From Phoronis australis (taxonomy: Eukaryota > Phoronida > Phoronidae), in the NCBI GenBank assembly GCA_002633005.1, contig NMRA01000074.1, positions 66,631 to 130,630 of the forward strand: 64,000 nucleotides of DNA. Reading direction: 5' to 3'. The notes under the pieces were generated by a model. It was not told where the DNA came from and searched no databases. It worked only from the letters and a program-made list of their open reading frames with translations. Position 1 is the first letter of the stretch. Each line of letters begins with the position of its first letter. Below, piece after piece: positions 24,069-36,700 of this stretch. A program made the position numbers and the translations under genes.

Positions 24069-24761
24069 CCTATGTCAGGGTTCTTGTCGCATCTCAAGAT
24101 AAAAATACCATATAATGCAGGTTCGGGGATCAGTCAGTCATTGAGACTCCGTGACTCGTTTTCAAGTAGCGCTTTCTGTTCGTTGGCAGTGCTTGTCTTG
24201 TTCTTTGCAAGGGACTCCTCTGTTCGACGTTGTTTGGAATTTGATCCTCCCAGGTTACTTGTCTGTTTGATAACCTAGTTAATCACTTGCCAACTTACTT
24301 GTGTGTTCAACAGAAGGTACTTATTTATCCAACAAAATCTGTATACCGGTACTTGTCTTGTCTGTTTGGAAAACTATAACATTACTCAATTGTTTATTTG
24401 ACGAATGACTGGTCTGTTTAGCAAACTACTTGTCTATTTGTCAAACCACTTGTTTATTTGGAAGTGTTGTCTATTTTAAACCTTTTCGGAGATTAGTAAT
24501 ACACTGTACTTACTCGGGCTCACACCAGCCTTCAAAAGAATACAACTACAATTACAACTACAAAATTACAGATGTCGTTAAGGCAACAGGTTTTCCACCT
24601 ATGGAAAGGTATCTTTTTGGACATGTATTACTGTCTTGAGTCACTGGGATTCACCATACCACTCACCTCTAGACCACTAGGTATTATAGGAAGCCATTCA
24701 CTTCCTCATCGGACATGTACCAGTTCACAGAATTACAGAAACACCCTGTTTCTACCAGGGC

Positions 24762-27700
24762 TTATCTGTGAGGATAAAGAGGGTGACATGGAAAAGTAGA
24801 ACAAAAATTGTTTTCATTTTCATGTTGTCCAGTGTGTATGCATGTATGTATGCATGCACACACATACATGCATGCATAGGCATAAGCAGTTTTTTCGTGG
24901 TCAGCTGAATCGTTTTGATGTTTGAAAATACAAATTAGAGGATACCAGCTGGAGTTCTCACAGTCTTCAATCGTTTCTGGCATTTTCCTTCCTTTTGTCT
25001 CGGGAAGGTAGATGGTCAGCAGCGTTCCAAAGATGGCCAGCGATCCAAATATAACTTGTGGAAGAGCCACGGCCATATCTCCCGTTAAGTATTGATTCTA
25101 AAGAGAAAGGTTATGAGACACAAATTAGCAAAAAAAAAAACAAAACAAAAACTGCGATGACAAACAGTAGCCCAATACCAATGTTGGTTTACCTAGTAAT
25201 TCCAAGAACAGTAGAAAGATACAAAGTACTGTCATTCATACGCGATCGTGGGGCTTGTCTCCACTTCGGACACGCCCAAAAGGTACCTAAACTACACGGT
25301 CAACGGACTCATAAACACGAGAACGGACTCACAAAACACGATCCACGCACCCAAATACACGGGACACGGACTCATATTCACGAGGAAAAACGGTTATCGG
25401 ACCGCCAAACACGGGTCACGGATAAAATGAAGATGTCAGCTGACCCTGGAAGCTGATGAGTCCGTGACCAGTGTTTGGCGGTCCGTTAATCGTGTTTCCT
25501 CGTGAATATGAGTCCGTGTCACGTGTATTTGGGTGCGTGGATCGTGTTTTGTGAGTCCGTTCCCGTGTTTGTGAGTCAGTGAACGGTGTTTGCAGGTCCG
25601 TAAGTCGTGTAGTTTAGGTACCTTGATAATGTTTATCAGCATGCCGTTTTTAGGGTAATAAATTTTTCAGCAGTTGTGAAGCCGGAGCGTTACGCCAACG
25701 TTTTGTCAGATGTCACTTTCACGAAGTAAACTTCTGCATTCGAATTTTTATAATAACTTCTCAATATTGATAGTTGCTAACTCATCATGGTGGAGACTAT
25801 AGTGGGCAACGGGTGATAATGACAATCACCCCACTCATAGAAGAGGGACACGTATAGCGAGCATATCGCTCACATGGAGTACTTTTTCGTGACAAGCTTC
25901 CTTGCGAAAGGTTGCCTGTCACTGGGATTTCCAAACTCCACAAAAGCTTTGTTCTTCCAACAACAAAAGCTACAGAAGGGTTTTTAATATATAGGTATTT
26001 CAAAGTTTTGGTTGAAGAAGATGTACGCATTTTGACGAAGTGGCACCAAGGAGGGCTACACTCCTTGGTGACACCTCTTCTTGTACTGTTTCAGGCTTAA
26101 TGGATCAAGAAAACAGATGACCAAGAATCTCTACAAATGAAAAGGTTTATGGAGTCAACCCTTTCAAAAGAGTGATGGTTCAGCAACAAAGCTCTATGAA
26201 ACAGTTACTAACTGTTTTATCAGCTCCATGTCAGTGCAAAAGTTGCTTCGAGTTCACTCGACAATATTTCATCTGCACCTCCTTCAGTAACTATCGAGTA
26301 CCCCCTTTTCGTACAGATTCTTGTGCAACTGAAATGCTATCAATGCCTTCCATTTATTGGAATGGATATTTTTTAACAGTTGTTAATTTCGCTCTAATTT
26401 CTTCCCAAAATCACAATTACGTATTTTAATTTGTAGAGCTTGTTTAAAAACAAGCTCTACAAATCCGTCACAACAGCGATTGAAGTTTTGACGTTTTTTA
26501 ACCACAAGCCTAAACATTTCAATGTGACCTTCTGTCCCCGGTTATCGCTTGATCACATGACGCTGCTAGTGCACAAAGTCAGTAGTGTTATCGAGAGGCG
26601 TTTTCGTAAACACAGAAACAAAACAGTGATTGTTTACATTTCACAAGTTCTCCAATAATCTCAGGTTTTGATATTTGGAAATATGAAGTTATGTTCCAAG
26701 TCATACGCATGAGATGGGAAACGTGAGACGTGCAGAAAATATGTAAATTAGACGCATTGATGGCATTTAAGGCCAAAACATTGCAGTCATGTGTTACAAA
26801 AAGGCGTACATCACTCGCAAGAGAAGATTTTTCAAAAAAATGAAAGAATTGATTACTCTTCTGCAGATTAGTGTATTTGGAAAAGAAAGGGCAAGAAGCC
26901 CTTCGTCGAGTTTTTCAAAACTCGACGAAAGGCTCCTTGCCCTTAACAGCACCCAAAAGTGAACGCTTTGTTGGGTAATTTTGACTGAAAATGCACTCTT
27001 TTACAAGGAATTTGGTTAGAAAAGATAGCTTTGAAAAAGCCATCTTTCTCCACGGCAGGCCACGTTTGCCCCTTCTGTGGGAGCACATCAGCGCTGATTG
27101 AGTGCCAATTAAAGCACTTATACACCAGGATGTACACGTATACCTGGCTAACTTTTGGACCCGAAAATGTCATTTGCCGAACGCGTTGGGCTTATGGACA
27201 GAAATGGAGGGTAAACTAAATAATTTTAAAGAAAACCTACCAAGTCACCAATAGGTATCGCTACCATAGCGCCTACGCGAGCAAACACTGAGCTGATGCC
27301 GATCAAACTGTTACGAGCCACGGTGGGATACAGCTCAGAGCCCCAAAAATAGACCAGTAAAAATCCGTTTGCAGATCCAAATTTACCTATTAAGGACATC
27401 ACTATTAAAGCAGCGTTATTTGCTGAAAAGAAAGAGAAAACAAAACATGATAACCTGATGAAATCCATGGAAAGGTTCTTTGCAGTTCGAGGTAGCCTAC
27501 AGCACAAACTGCTATTGAAGACGTCGACTGTTGGATTCAACTACCTGGATAAACATGTCATGAAAATAGCCTGAAGTAAATCGTCTAATAAGAAACTTGA
27601 TACACAGATTTCAAAAATCTTTGTTCTTTGTAACATAGCAGTATTTTCGTTATACGAAGTATGGCTGGAGAGCGTTCAAGTGCAGTGAAACTTCGAATTT

Positions 27701-30700
27701 CTGTATTATATCTGAACAGAAAACACTTTTAAGTATATCAAAATCAGGAACTCACATTCATAGTATAGTACCACAAAAATTGAGCACAAGCATGCTATTC
27801 CTCCGAGAAGCATTCCGGAAATGTAGGAAGCTTTTCGGCCTATCCACTGTGTTGACAATGACAAAAGCTTTGATGGAAACTCGACGAGACCCCCAAGAAG
27901 AAAATTCACATATATATCCCCTCCAAAATTGCCACTGTTCAGTGACAGTCCAAAATATACCATACTGACGACTAACCTGAAAAAAAGAAAAGATGAATGC
28001 CTTGGGTTCCATGAATACAATTAATCATTCAAACACATAGCTCTGCGATAATGAGATGAATGTTTCAGACTACCAAATCTGGATCCCGTTTAATCAAAGA
28101 ACGCAAGTCTGGCTTTGGCTAAATCAGTCGTATCTTAAACTAGAACAGTCAGTCAACGAGGTTCATAAATTTGGATGTTCATCTTGAATGTGAACTTTGA
28201 TAACATGTACGTCGTTCAACCTTTGATAAAAAGGGCCTCTGATTCAGAAAACAATTACCGTGCTAAAAATTTCGACTGAAAATAACTCTTAACCTTTGGT
28301 CTTCTTTGCCAGTACTGACAATTACACATGTATTTGCCAATCTGAAGTCGTTTGCTGTTACACGCTAAATTTTTGTACTAAAATTGCATTTCCGTTAGTT
28401 GTTGCGTAATTCATATTTAATCATGGAATTTTTATGTGGTGACAAGTACTTAAAAGACATTCGCTGCAAATCATTTAAGTTACCAATTTTCAAAATAAGA
28501 GAATACCAAATTACCAGTTGAAGAACATAATAAGGGATCGAATGCGAAGTTTTCGAGCTCTCAGCAATTCTCTTGGTAGTTCAAGCATTGTAACTTTCTT
28601 CTGTTCCAGTCCACTGTCTCTGTTAGTGTCAAAAAGTGCTGTTGGAAGCGTGACCTTATTGAACTGGAAAAGAAAATGTTTGTAGAACACGTTAACGTAA
28701 TCTATAAAGCAATGGCCAGAATGATGATTTCTTGTCATGAACAATTGGAAACTATTTCGCAATTAGAGTGCATTGTCTTAGGATGCCAAATTTAAAACTA
28801 ACGTTAGTGAAATTCAGATTACACAGAAATATCTAGTATATTTCTGTTGTCGGAAGCGGCACAGTCCAAAAACAGATTTTGCGATTATTATGCATTATTA
28901 AAATTTGCCCACCTATCACATGACATTTGCCCAAGTGCAATCATCCTCTACCGAAGTACTGACGTATGATAAGTACATGGACCTTCCTTTGAACTAAACC
29001 TTTACATGTTTCTAACAGACTGGATTTTCATTCAGTATACCTTTTCCGCTTTATGAATAATTTCTTCAGCTTCTTTTCTTCGCCCTTTTGAAAGTAGCCA
29101 ACGTGGGGACTCCGGTATCAACCTGAAAATTTGCGATGAATGGTCACATTATTTCTCCACAAACAAGTCCCATAATTACTCTGGAAAACTACGACGAAGT
29201 AATAATTATTCAGCACTAAAATTGTCAACAGGAATGTTTTCTTTTGGGAAGTCCCAGGTTTTCATTTCTAAATCTATTGCTTTGGTAAAGGAATTTTAGT
29301 ACCACGATTTTTCAGAGACATGAAATTGTTCCCACTGTCTAAACTGAAATAAGACTGACCCCGTCTTGAGTCGACTGCATATTACGTATGCTATGCGATA
29401 TAACGAATACTCACTTTTTGTATTTCCACCTTTAAAATCATTGTGTAATATGAGCTCAGCGTTAGTCGTTTCTCGGTGACGCTTCCATATTTAGAAAAGT
29501 TTGTGTAAAGAAGCGAACCCTTTTCCGAAATTTTGTTGGTAGACAACATTCACACACTACTAGATCCCACTAATTGTGTTAAGCCTAAATTTCAGACTGG
29601 AAGTAATCAAGTTCGCGATACGGTGAATCATCCCGTTGAAGTAATCAAATTGTTCGAAGGTATTATTGTGTGCAACTAGGGACGATATATCTCACCATGT
29701 TAAAGAACCAAAACAAAATGGTTCAATCTCAGCCAAACAATGTACCAAAATAATGGTTTTAGTGGGATTTAAATACTCCAGTTTTCTAGTAGCACGTAAA
29801 TATCTGTAATTTGATTAAAACCTGCAGATTTGGTGTATCATTAAGTTAATGAAGAAGCTAAGAAGCATGTTGGGCAACAGAGTAAATCATGTGTCTTACC
29901 ATATGTACAAGATGAACCATAACGGTGTAAGGCTTATAACAAACTGAAGCTTTCTCCAGTCACGGATGAGAAAGGCCAACCCAGCAAGGGCGCAGTAACC
30001 TACGCTGAAGAACAGACCGCGGAAGACGGCGGCGTATAGTCTCACGCGCGGACTCATCACCTCTCCGCCTTTGATAAAAAGTAAATAAATTCTTGTCATC
30101 GTTTTGTCTCCTTCCAATACAGACGAAATTAAATGGCAATGTACTCTGCATGTTACTTTGCATCCCCATAAAGACACGGCGGGCACAATTGATTAACTTC
30201 GCCGGCGCCGCTAGGTCAACCGGCAGACACGATTGGCTCTCGCTGACGTCTTAATGTACATGTAGTTCTGGCTTAAAGACCAATCAGATGTCTTAGCCGC
30301 TTGACCCGGTGGAACCGGCGAAGTGAATATAGTGCCGTTATGGTTTATGGCGGTGTAACTCTCCTTTGTCCCAGTGATAAGAAAGCGGGTGGCCTAGAGT
30401 TTTGGAAATCAGGCACATTTTCGTGCCTCCTTCGTGTCGGGAAGGCGAAGTATTTCAGTTAGCGCATCTACGTGTATTTGTCCAGTTCATCAAACTTTTT
30501 TACGTCGAAGATGCTGCCCATAGCACAGCAGTAATACATGTACTTCGTTGGCATTGGAAGGACGAATTGAGTAATGCAACTGATAAAAACTTGTTAAGAA
30601 TCAGACAACAACAAATAACATGTCAGTGAAACTCCAGTGACACGAAAACGAGGCAGCAGATGTGCCTGACAGATGTTTATAGCGTTGTGGGTAAATACCG

Positions 30701-33700
30701 TGACAGCGAGACACGAGTGTTGCTGTGTAATCCGGGACGGCCCTTTTAAGAGCAGCCAATGTTAACAAAAATGAAAGTTATACTTGCCAGATATCAAAAC
30801 TACAAGAAAGGCAGTTCTCAGTGATTGGAGTTATTCAAAGTGGCTTTAAACAAAGCTTAGGAAATGAAAGACGTTTGCCGGATTAAAAAAAATAAATGCT
30901 TTTCTTCTCGACAGTGTGCTCAATGGGAAATTGTCATTTGATGCTTTTGCTGGGGAGATACCGTCGCAAATCTGAAAAGGTACACCAGGGTGCTCTGGTG
31001 GCACGGAAGTGCCTCGTCGCTTGGAGTGCAACGATTACATTACAGCTAGTACAATTGAAATACTGCTAAGTAAAGGAAACGCCAACTTACTCACCTAAGG
31101 TGTAGTTGCAAATAAACGCTCCCAAAACACATGCGCCTATCAGAAAGCGAAAGGCAACGAATACATAGTAGTTGGGCGCAAAACTGCAGGAAACTCCTGC
31201 CACTAACGTACAGAAGTTGGCTATCAAAAATGAAGTCTTTCGGCCAATCCTGCAACGAAGAAATTCAGTACTCCGATATATATTAGTCGAAACGCATATG
31301 TGCTACAGCTCGAGTCCAAAAAACATCCCGAGGTTTAAGAGTACGGTTGAAAAGTTGAACAAATGAATTATATGCTCCTAACAATTGATGTCTTTGAATA
31401 GTGAAGGCAAAATATGACTTTCTTGCACTTATTATTTGAAACTACTAGTTGCTTTGAACGTAATGTTTCATAAATCAGTGTTAGTAACTCCGTTTGAATT
31501 TGATGAACCGCATCAGGCATGCCAGTGTTCCGTAGACGTGAGAACCTCGTGAAAACGGAGAATCACGAAGACTTCCCAAGATATCGTCACGCGTGACAAG
31601 CGAAGCATATGGTCATACTGACTTCCTTCATGAAATTCTTCCGTCTACGGCGTACTTTACGTAGTATTCGCCGACGATTTTGATTCACGATTCTAAGCGT
31701 GTAACGAAATTATGATTTAAGTTGGGGGTTTTGATCGGTATGTTGAAATGAAGATTAAAATAGCATCCTAATGCTGATTGAAAAGTCCACGTAACTAGTA
31801 AACTTGAGAAGTTATTGACATTTTTTGAATAACAAAAACCGGTGAGTGCGCATCTCAGAACAAAGATTTTTGGGATATGAATGGGCAGTTCAGAATCGAG
31901 GCGTCACGTAAGCGATTGTCTGCTTGAAAAGCTGACGATTCATGTATGGAATAGATGTTACATGTTCCAGTCTATTCGTATCTGTTAAACATTTAACTTT
32001 TGGCTTCTTGGAATGATACTAGAATAAAGTGACCGTATGTCCACCTCAACTAGCAGAACTACTTTTATTTGATTGATATCTCACAATCCTTGCGTACTGT
32101 CTAATATATCCAGTTCATAACACGTTTTTAAAGGGCATGGAAAATAGAAACATATCGAAAAATCACTTTAAAAAATTACAGACAACAAATTCGTTTTCGC
32201 AAGCACCTACGAGGGAGTTCTTCACTTCAATCTATGAGGATATTTTTGACAAAAATCACACGTACTACCAGTTTTGAAATACGCACGAAATAAAAATTAT
32301 TACTTCCAAAACCAGTTTATGATCCCATTCCCACATGCGATCATACAGCTGACCTATTTCATTCACCTTGGGGTTAAGACCCGGGGTCATAACGCAGCAT
32401 TTCTAAATAGGGAGCGCATTGCGTATTAGGTCAAATGCGACGAGGTGACGAGCATTTGACTGTTCGTTTTTCCACATTATAACGAAAAACAAAGACTCCA
32501 TAAAGATTACTAATCTTTAGGAAGAAGCCTTAGAACAGCTGCTTTGTGTACTGCAATTAAACTGAATGCCATAGAAACACTGAATTTGAGTTGTTAACAT
32601 GGTCCACCTCACTTTACATCATCTTAACTTCAACTGTGCAAATTTTGCAATATTGTGGATTTGATAATTCTATAGAAACAGCTTGTCGGGAATTTTTGTG
32701 AATACTTGAGGGAATTGATTATGTTATATTATTACGAAGCCTTGGAGTATCTACAATTTGACTACTTTTGTACAATTCCTGCTACTACTACTATAATGTC
32801 TAATATATACACCACGTCAACTTGATGAACTTTGTGACAAAAATGACATTTTATATCAGCTATTATTTTCATTTCCACGAACTACGAGTCTAATTTTTGT
32901 AGGCTATTTATTTCGTGATATTTAATTCCTACACAGTATTTGTTGTGTTCTCTCAACACTAATCCTTTCAACTCTGGAATCTGGAAGCAAATCTTCGTGG
33001 AAGAACACACAAAGGTGCAACTACATTGTACATGTAGGCGTTAACAGGTTTGAAAAATGCGGTTCTGTTCCACACACTTTCTACAGACGTTTAGAAAATA
33101 ATCAGATCGAAGATTTTAAACTGTAAAACGAGTTTCATTAATCAATATACGTCTGTTACTGAAATCTCCTTACGAATCGGCGAGGGCTCCGAACACAAGG
33201 GATCCAACGACAAAGCCACCCATGAAAAACACCGTCGAAAGAGTTGTCTCCCCCGATTTGCTACACACCAGATTGAACTGCAAAGATATGGATAATTAGC
33301 CCACAACAAATTAAATAAGAGCAAGTACTCTGTGAAATGAAAGATAGTGCTCAAATGTTATGCAGGGTTATACAAATATTCCAAATTTGGCAAACTTTAG
33401 AAAATCATGTCTCAGATTTGGTTAATCGGATACACATGAAATTTAAGGAAAGCACGTCATGCTCTGGTCACCAAATTGCTTAAGGGAATTGTTTTTAAAA
33501 TGTTCCACTTTTGTATGAGGAGTTATTAGATTAGGATTTCATTTTGAGCATTTACATCAAATAAACTTTAGGTCATGTTATCAATGCCATTATGAACATA
33601 TTTTCCTTTTTTGTTAAATTTTAATAAAAAGACATGGCCATGCGACCCAATTAAGGACTTTCTACTTTCAGAAATATTGTACCTTTACCGAGTTAATATC

Positions 33701-36700
33701 TATCGTTTTGTTGATATTTGGTTAAATGCCGAGTTCTGGATAACGCTCTATATAACTTTAATTGGCCTGTAAAGCCCTGCCTACTTGGTCTCATTGTTGT
33801 ATGCGATACGGTATATAAGACCACGTTGACAGGTGCCAAGACACGGTTTTTGGAATAGTATGTCGATTTATCCTGTAGGATAGAGCACGTCCGATTATTC
33901 GACAAATCGTTCGACTGAAGAGATCGCCGTTAAATCCCTGAACATGAACTAATTGAATTGGATCACAATACTGTTCACTATTAACCCTGAATATTACCAT
34001 TTAGCAACACGATTCTCCTAAAGCATCGTCAATTCTAATACGCATAGGGCAGGTAAGGTGAAATAATTCCATTTTCATATGCGAAGAGCCACGAAGCATT
34101 TTCAGTCTCACATGCATGGAAACATTAGACTACATGTAAACACTTTTGACCTATCACAGACACAACAGGTCAGAAGTGAGTGGAAACAATAACGAATGAC
34201 CCCATAAACATTGTTGGTCGCTTACACGCCACATGTTGGCCACATCACGTGACCTGTATCAAGTCTGAAAAGAATTTTGCTTCGACCGGTACTCGAACCT
34301 GTGCTTTTCGTGTAAAATGTACAGGTCACGTGACGTGACCAGCATACATGTATGGCAGGTAAGAGACTAACGGTACCTATTTTTCCATATCAATTGATAT
34401 CCTGACTTTCATATCCTTACTTCTGTGAAAATTGTGGTGGAAAAAACACTGTGATCATAAACCCATCTGTTACATTCACGGACTTCAGTTGCGTTCCACT
34501 GTGAAGCTCCGTCACCAGCCGTTGGTAACCGAAAGTCTTTGAACACGTGGCAAGTCTCGAAGTCCCCCTCTGCTGTTCGAGGGATGGAGGCGTTCAGGAA
34601 CAGTTCGTGAGTTTGGTTAAGTATTTCGAAAGTGTCGCCATCATACCCAGGTATTGCGCATCTGAAATAATGAAACGTCCGTCTAAACGGCGAGCAGAAA
34701 TCCGGAATTGACAAGGGAGGTAACCAATTATATCACATTTGACCCACGATATTAAATGTATTCGGAAGTCTCTAATCCATTTTGCTACTTTTTACCTTTC
34801 TGTTCATTAAGTCAAACGGGAGACATTGTGGCACGTGCCCTAAACCAAATTTCCATTGGATATAACGATTACGGTCATAAAACACAAGCGAAGTCTCGGT
34901 CGTAATTACACTCGTACTCACGGGCGAACGATTTCGGTGGTAAAACACGACAGAAGTCTCGGTCGTAATTACGACGAACGATTTCGGTTGTACGACACGA
35001 GCGAAGTGTGGGTCGTACTTACGAGCGCAATTACGGGCCACACGTTCCCCCAAGGGGACCACGATATCCGAGAAGTTATCTTACTCAGGCCAAATGTTTA
35101 TAATGCTTGCATTTATGCAATTCCACGAAACCTTTCACTCTCTAGTATTGTGTATTGCCGATTGGTGTGTCAGCTGTGGACAAAAGGTTGGAGTCAAACT
35201 GAAAATTGACGAGCTATTTTTAAACAGGGAAAACATTTGGAATCTCAAAACCCATTTTTGACACAACAAGGATTTGTATAGCTAAACATTACTTCAACTT
35301 TCATGTAAAATGTCCCTCATTAAACAGCGACGATGGAATCTCACTGTATTAACCCACTGCGCCATAAACATCCGTCAGGCAAATCTGGTGTCTCGTTTTC
35401 GTGTTACACGTTATTTGTTGTTGTCCAATATTCTTAACAAGTTTTTCTCGGTTGCATTACTCTATTCGTTATTCCAATGCTAATAAGCGGAGTATTACTG
35501 CTGTGCTGTGGGCTGCAACTCCGACGTACATAAAGTTTCATACACTGAACAATACCCGCGAATGCGTGATCTGAAATTCTTCGCTTCCCGAAATCACGGA
35601 GAGACACGAAAATGTGCATGATTTCCGCGCTTTCTTATCTCCTGCAATGAAAAAAGGAGAATTCTATCGCTGTGTATATCGTGGACTGCCCTGTTGAGCA
35701 AGAACCATTTTCAGTTTAAATCCTCGCAACCGGGTGTGGCATCCTTTAAGGCGGCTATGAACTTTACCAGCTATGTGCTTACTTCAAAATACGCTGTAGA
35801 AAAATGTTCACTTTTGCATGATGGCTATCATACAACGTCATGACGTTCTTGGAAAACTCTAAAGTTGCACCAAAGCAACACGAATTGAATTTTAAATGGC
35901 TGTAACAGGGTTTTTGAGATTTCACCATGAGCACTTATACCAAATGAAAACTGGTCAGGTTATTGATACTGTTGTTTTGCTGTCAGTGTAACTTTTTAGA
36001 AAAGACATGGCCATGTGACCTACTATTAGTTTAGTATGAAGAGAAAAGTCAAAGTCTGAAGCTTTTTACTTTCTGAAAATATATTCTTTTATAGGGTTAA
36101 AATCTATAACTTTTTAGATAATTTCCAAAAGGCGCAGACTCGTCTATAAAGTCTTACATAAAATAAAACAATTTAAATTTAAGTTACGTCTAGGACTGGG
36201 TCCTAGTTTACATCAAGCGGCTTGGTCTCAGTCGATGATTCGGATATCTCCATAACCCAGACCTTCGAAAACGCAGACCTCGCAGAACTTGAAAACGAAG
36301 ACCTATAAAACACAGACCCAGAAATCGCAGATCTAGCGACTGAAGACCTCGAAAGAACAAACCTCGAAAACGCAGACCTGAGTCTAAAACGCACTGCATA
36401 CCTCGTTTTGTGCAGACTAGATGCAAATCAATTATGTTAAATTATATAATTTATTGTAAATTGAACTTAACATCAACACATCTTATCTGAAGAGCTTAGT
36501 CGAAGATACAAAGTATTCATTTACATTCCGACACGGAAGTCTCCCTGACACTTCAGAGGTCGTAGAGCAGAGGGAAAGACCTTAGCATTTGGGAGTATAC
36601 GGAGTGCAGGTGTTCTCCGTAGCGTCACATTTTACGCCCCCACAAATGGATTTGAATTTTCATTGTCAATGCCATAGAAATGGTGAGGACAACTGCCCTC

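Larger units (their letters stand above)
21735..24515. mobile_element. Large foldback element with tandem-repeat arms
   Basis: The left arm about 21735-21970 (GTACAGCGAAAAGGTTCAAA, then ACAGGTTA units) is the inverse of the right arm about 24250-24515 (ACTTGTCTGTTTG units, then TTTAAACCTTTTCGGAG and ACTGTAC). Each arm consists largely of short degenerate repeats of an ACAGGT/ACTTGT motif about 25-30 nt apart. The interior (21970-24250) has no recognised transposase and holds a hAT-like insert. The structure resembles foldback transposons, whose long arms contain tandem subrepeats. Confidence 0.6.

Noticed and set aside
26887-26944. Bacterial-type terminator or pre-miRNA
   Set aside because: The context is a eukaryotic intron, there is no T tract of terminator type, and the stem and loop are too short for a typical pre-miRNA.
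34265-34300. TCGAACC-like tRNA T-loop (minus strand GGTTCGAGTACCGG)
   Set aside because: No matching A box or stems nearby; chance match or a small SINE remnant.
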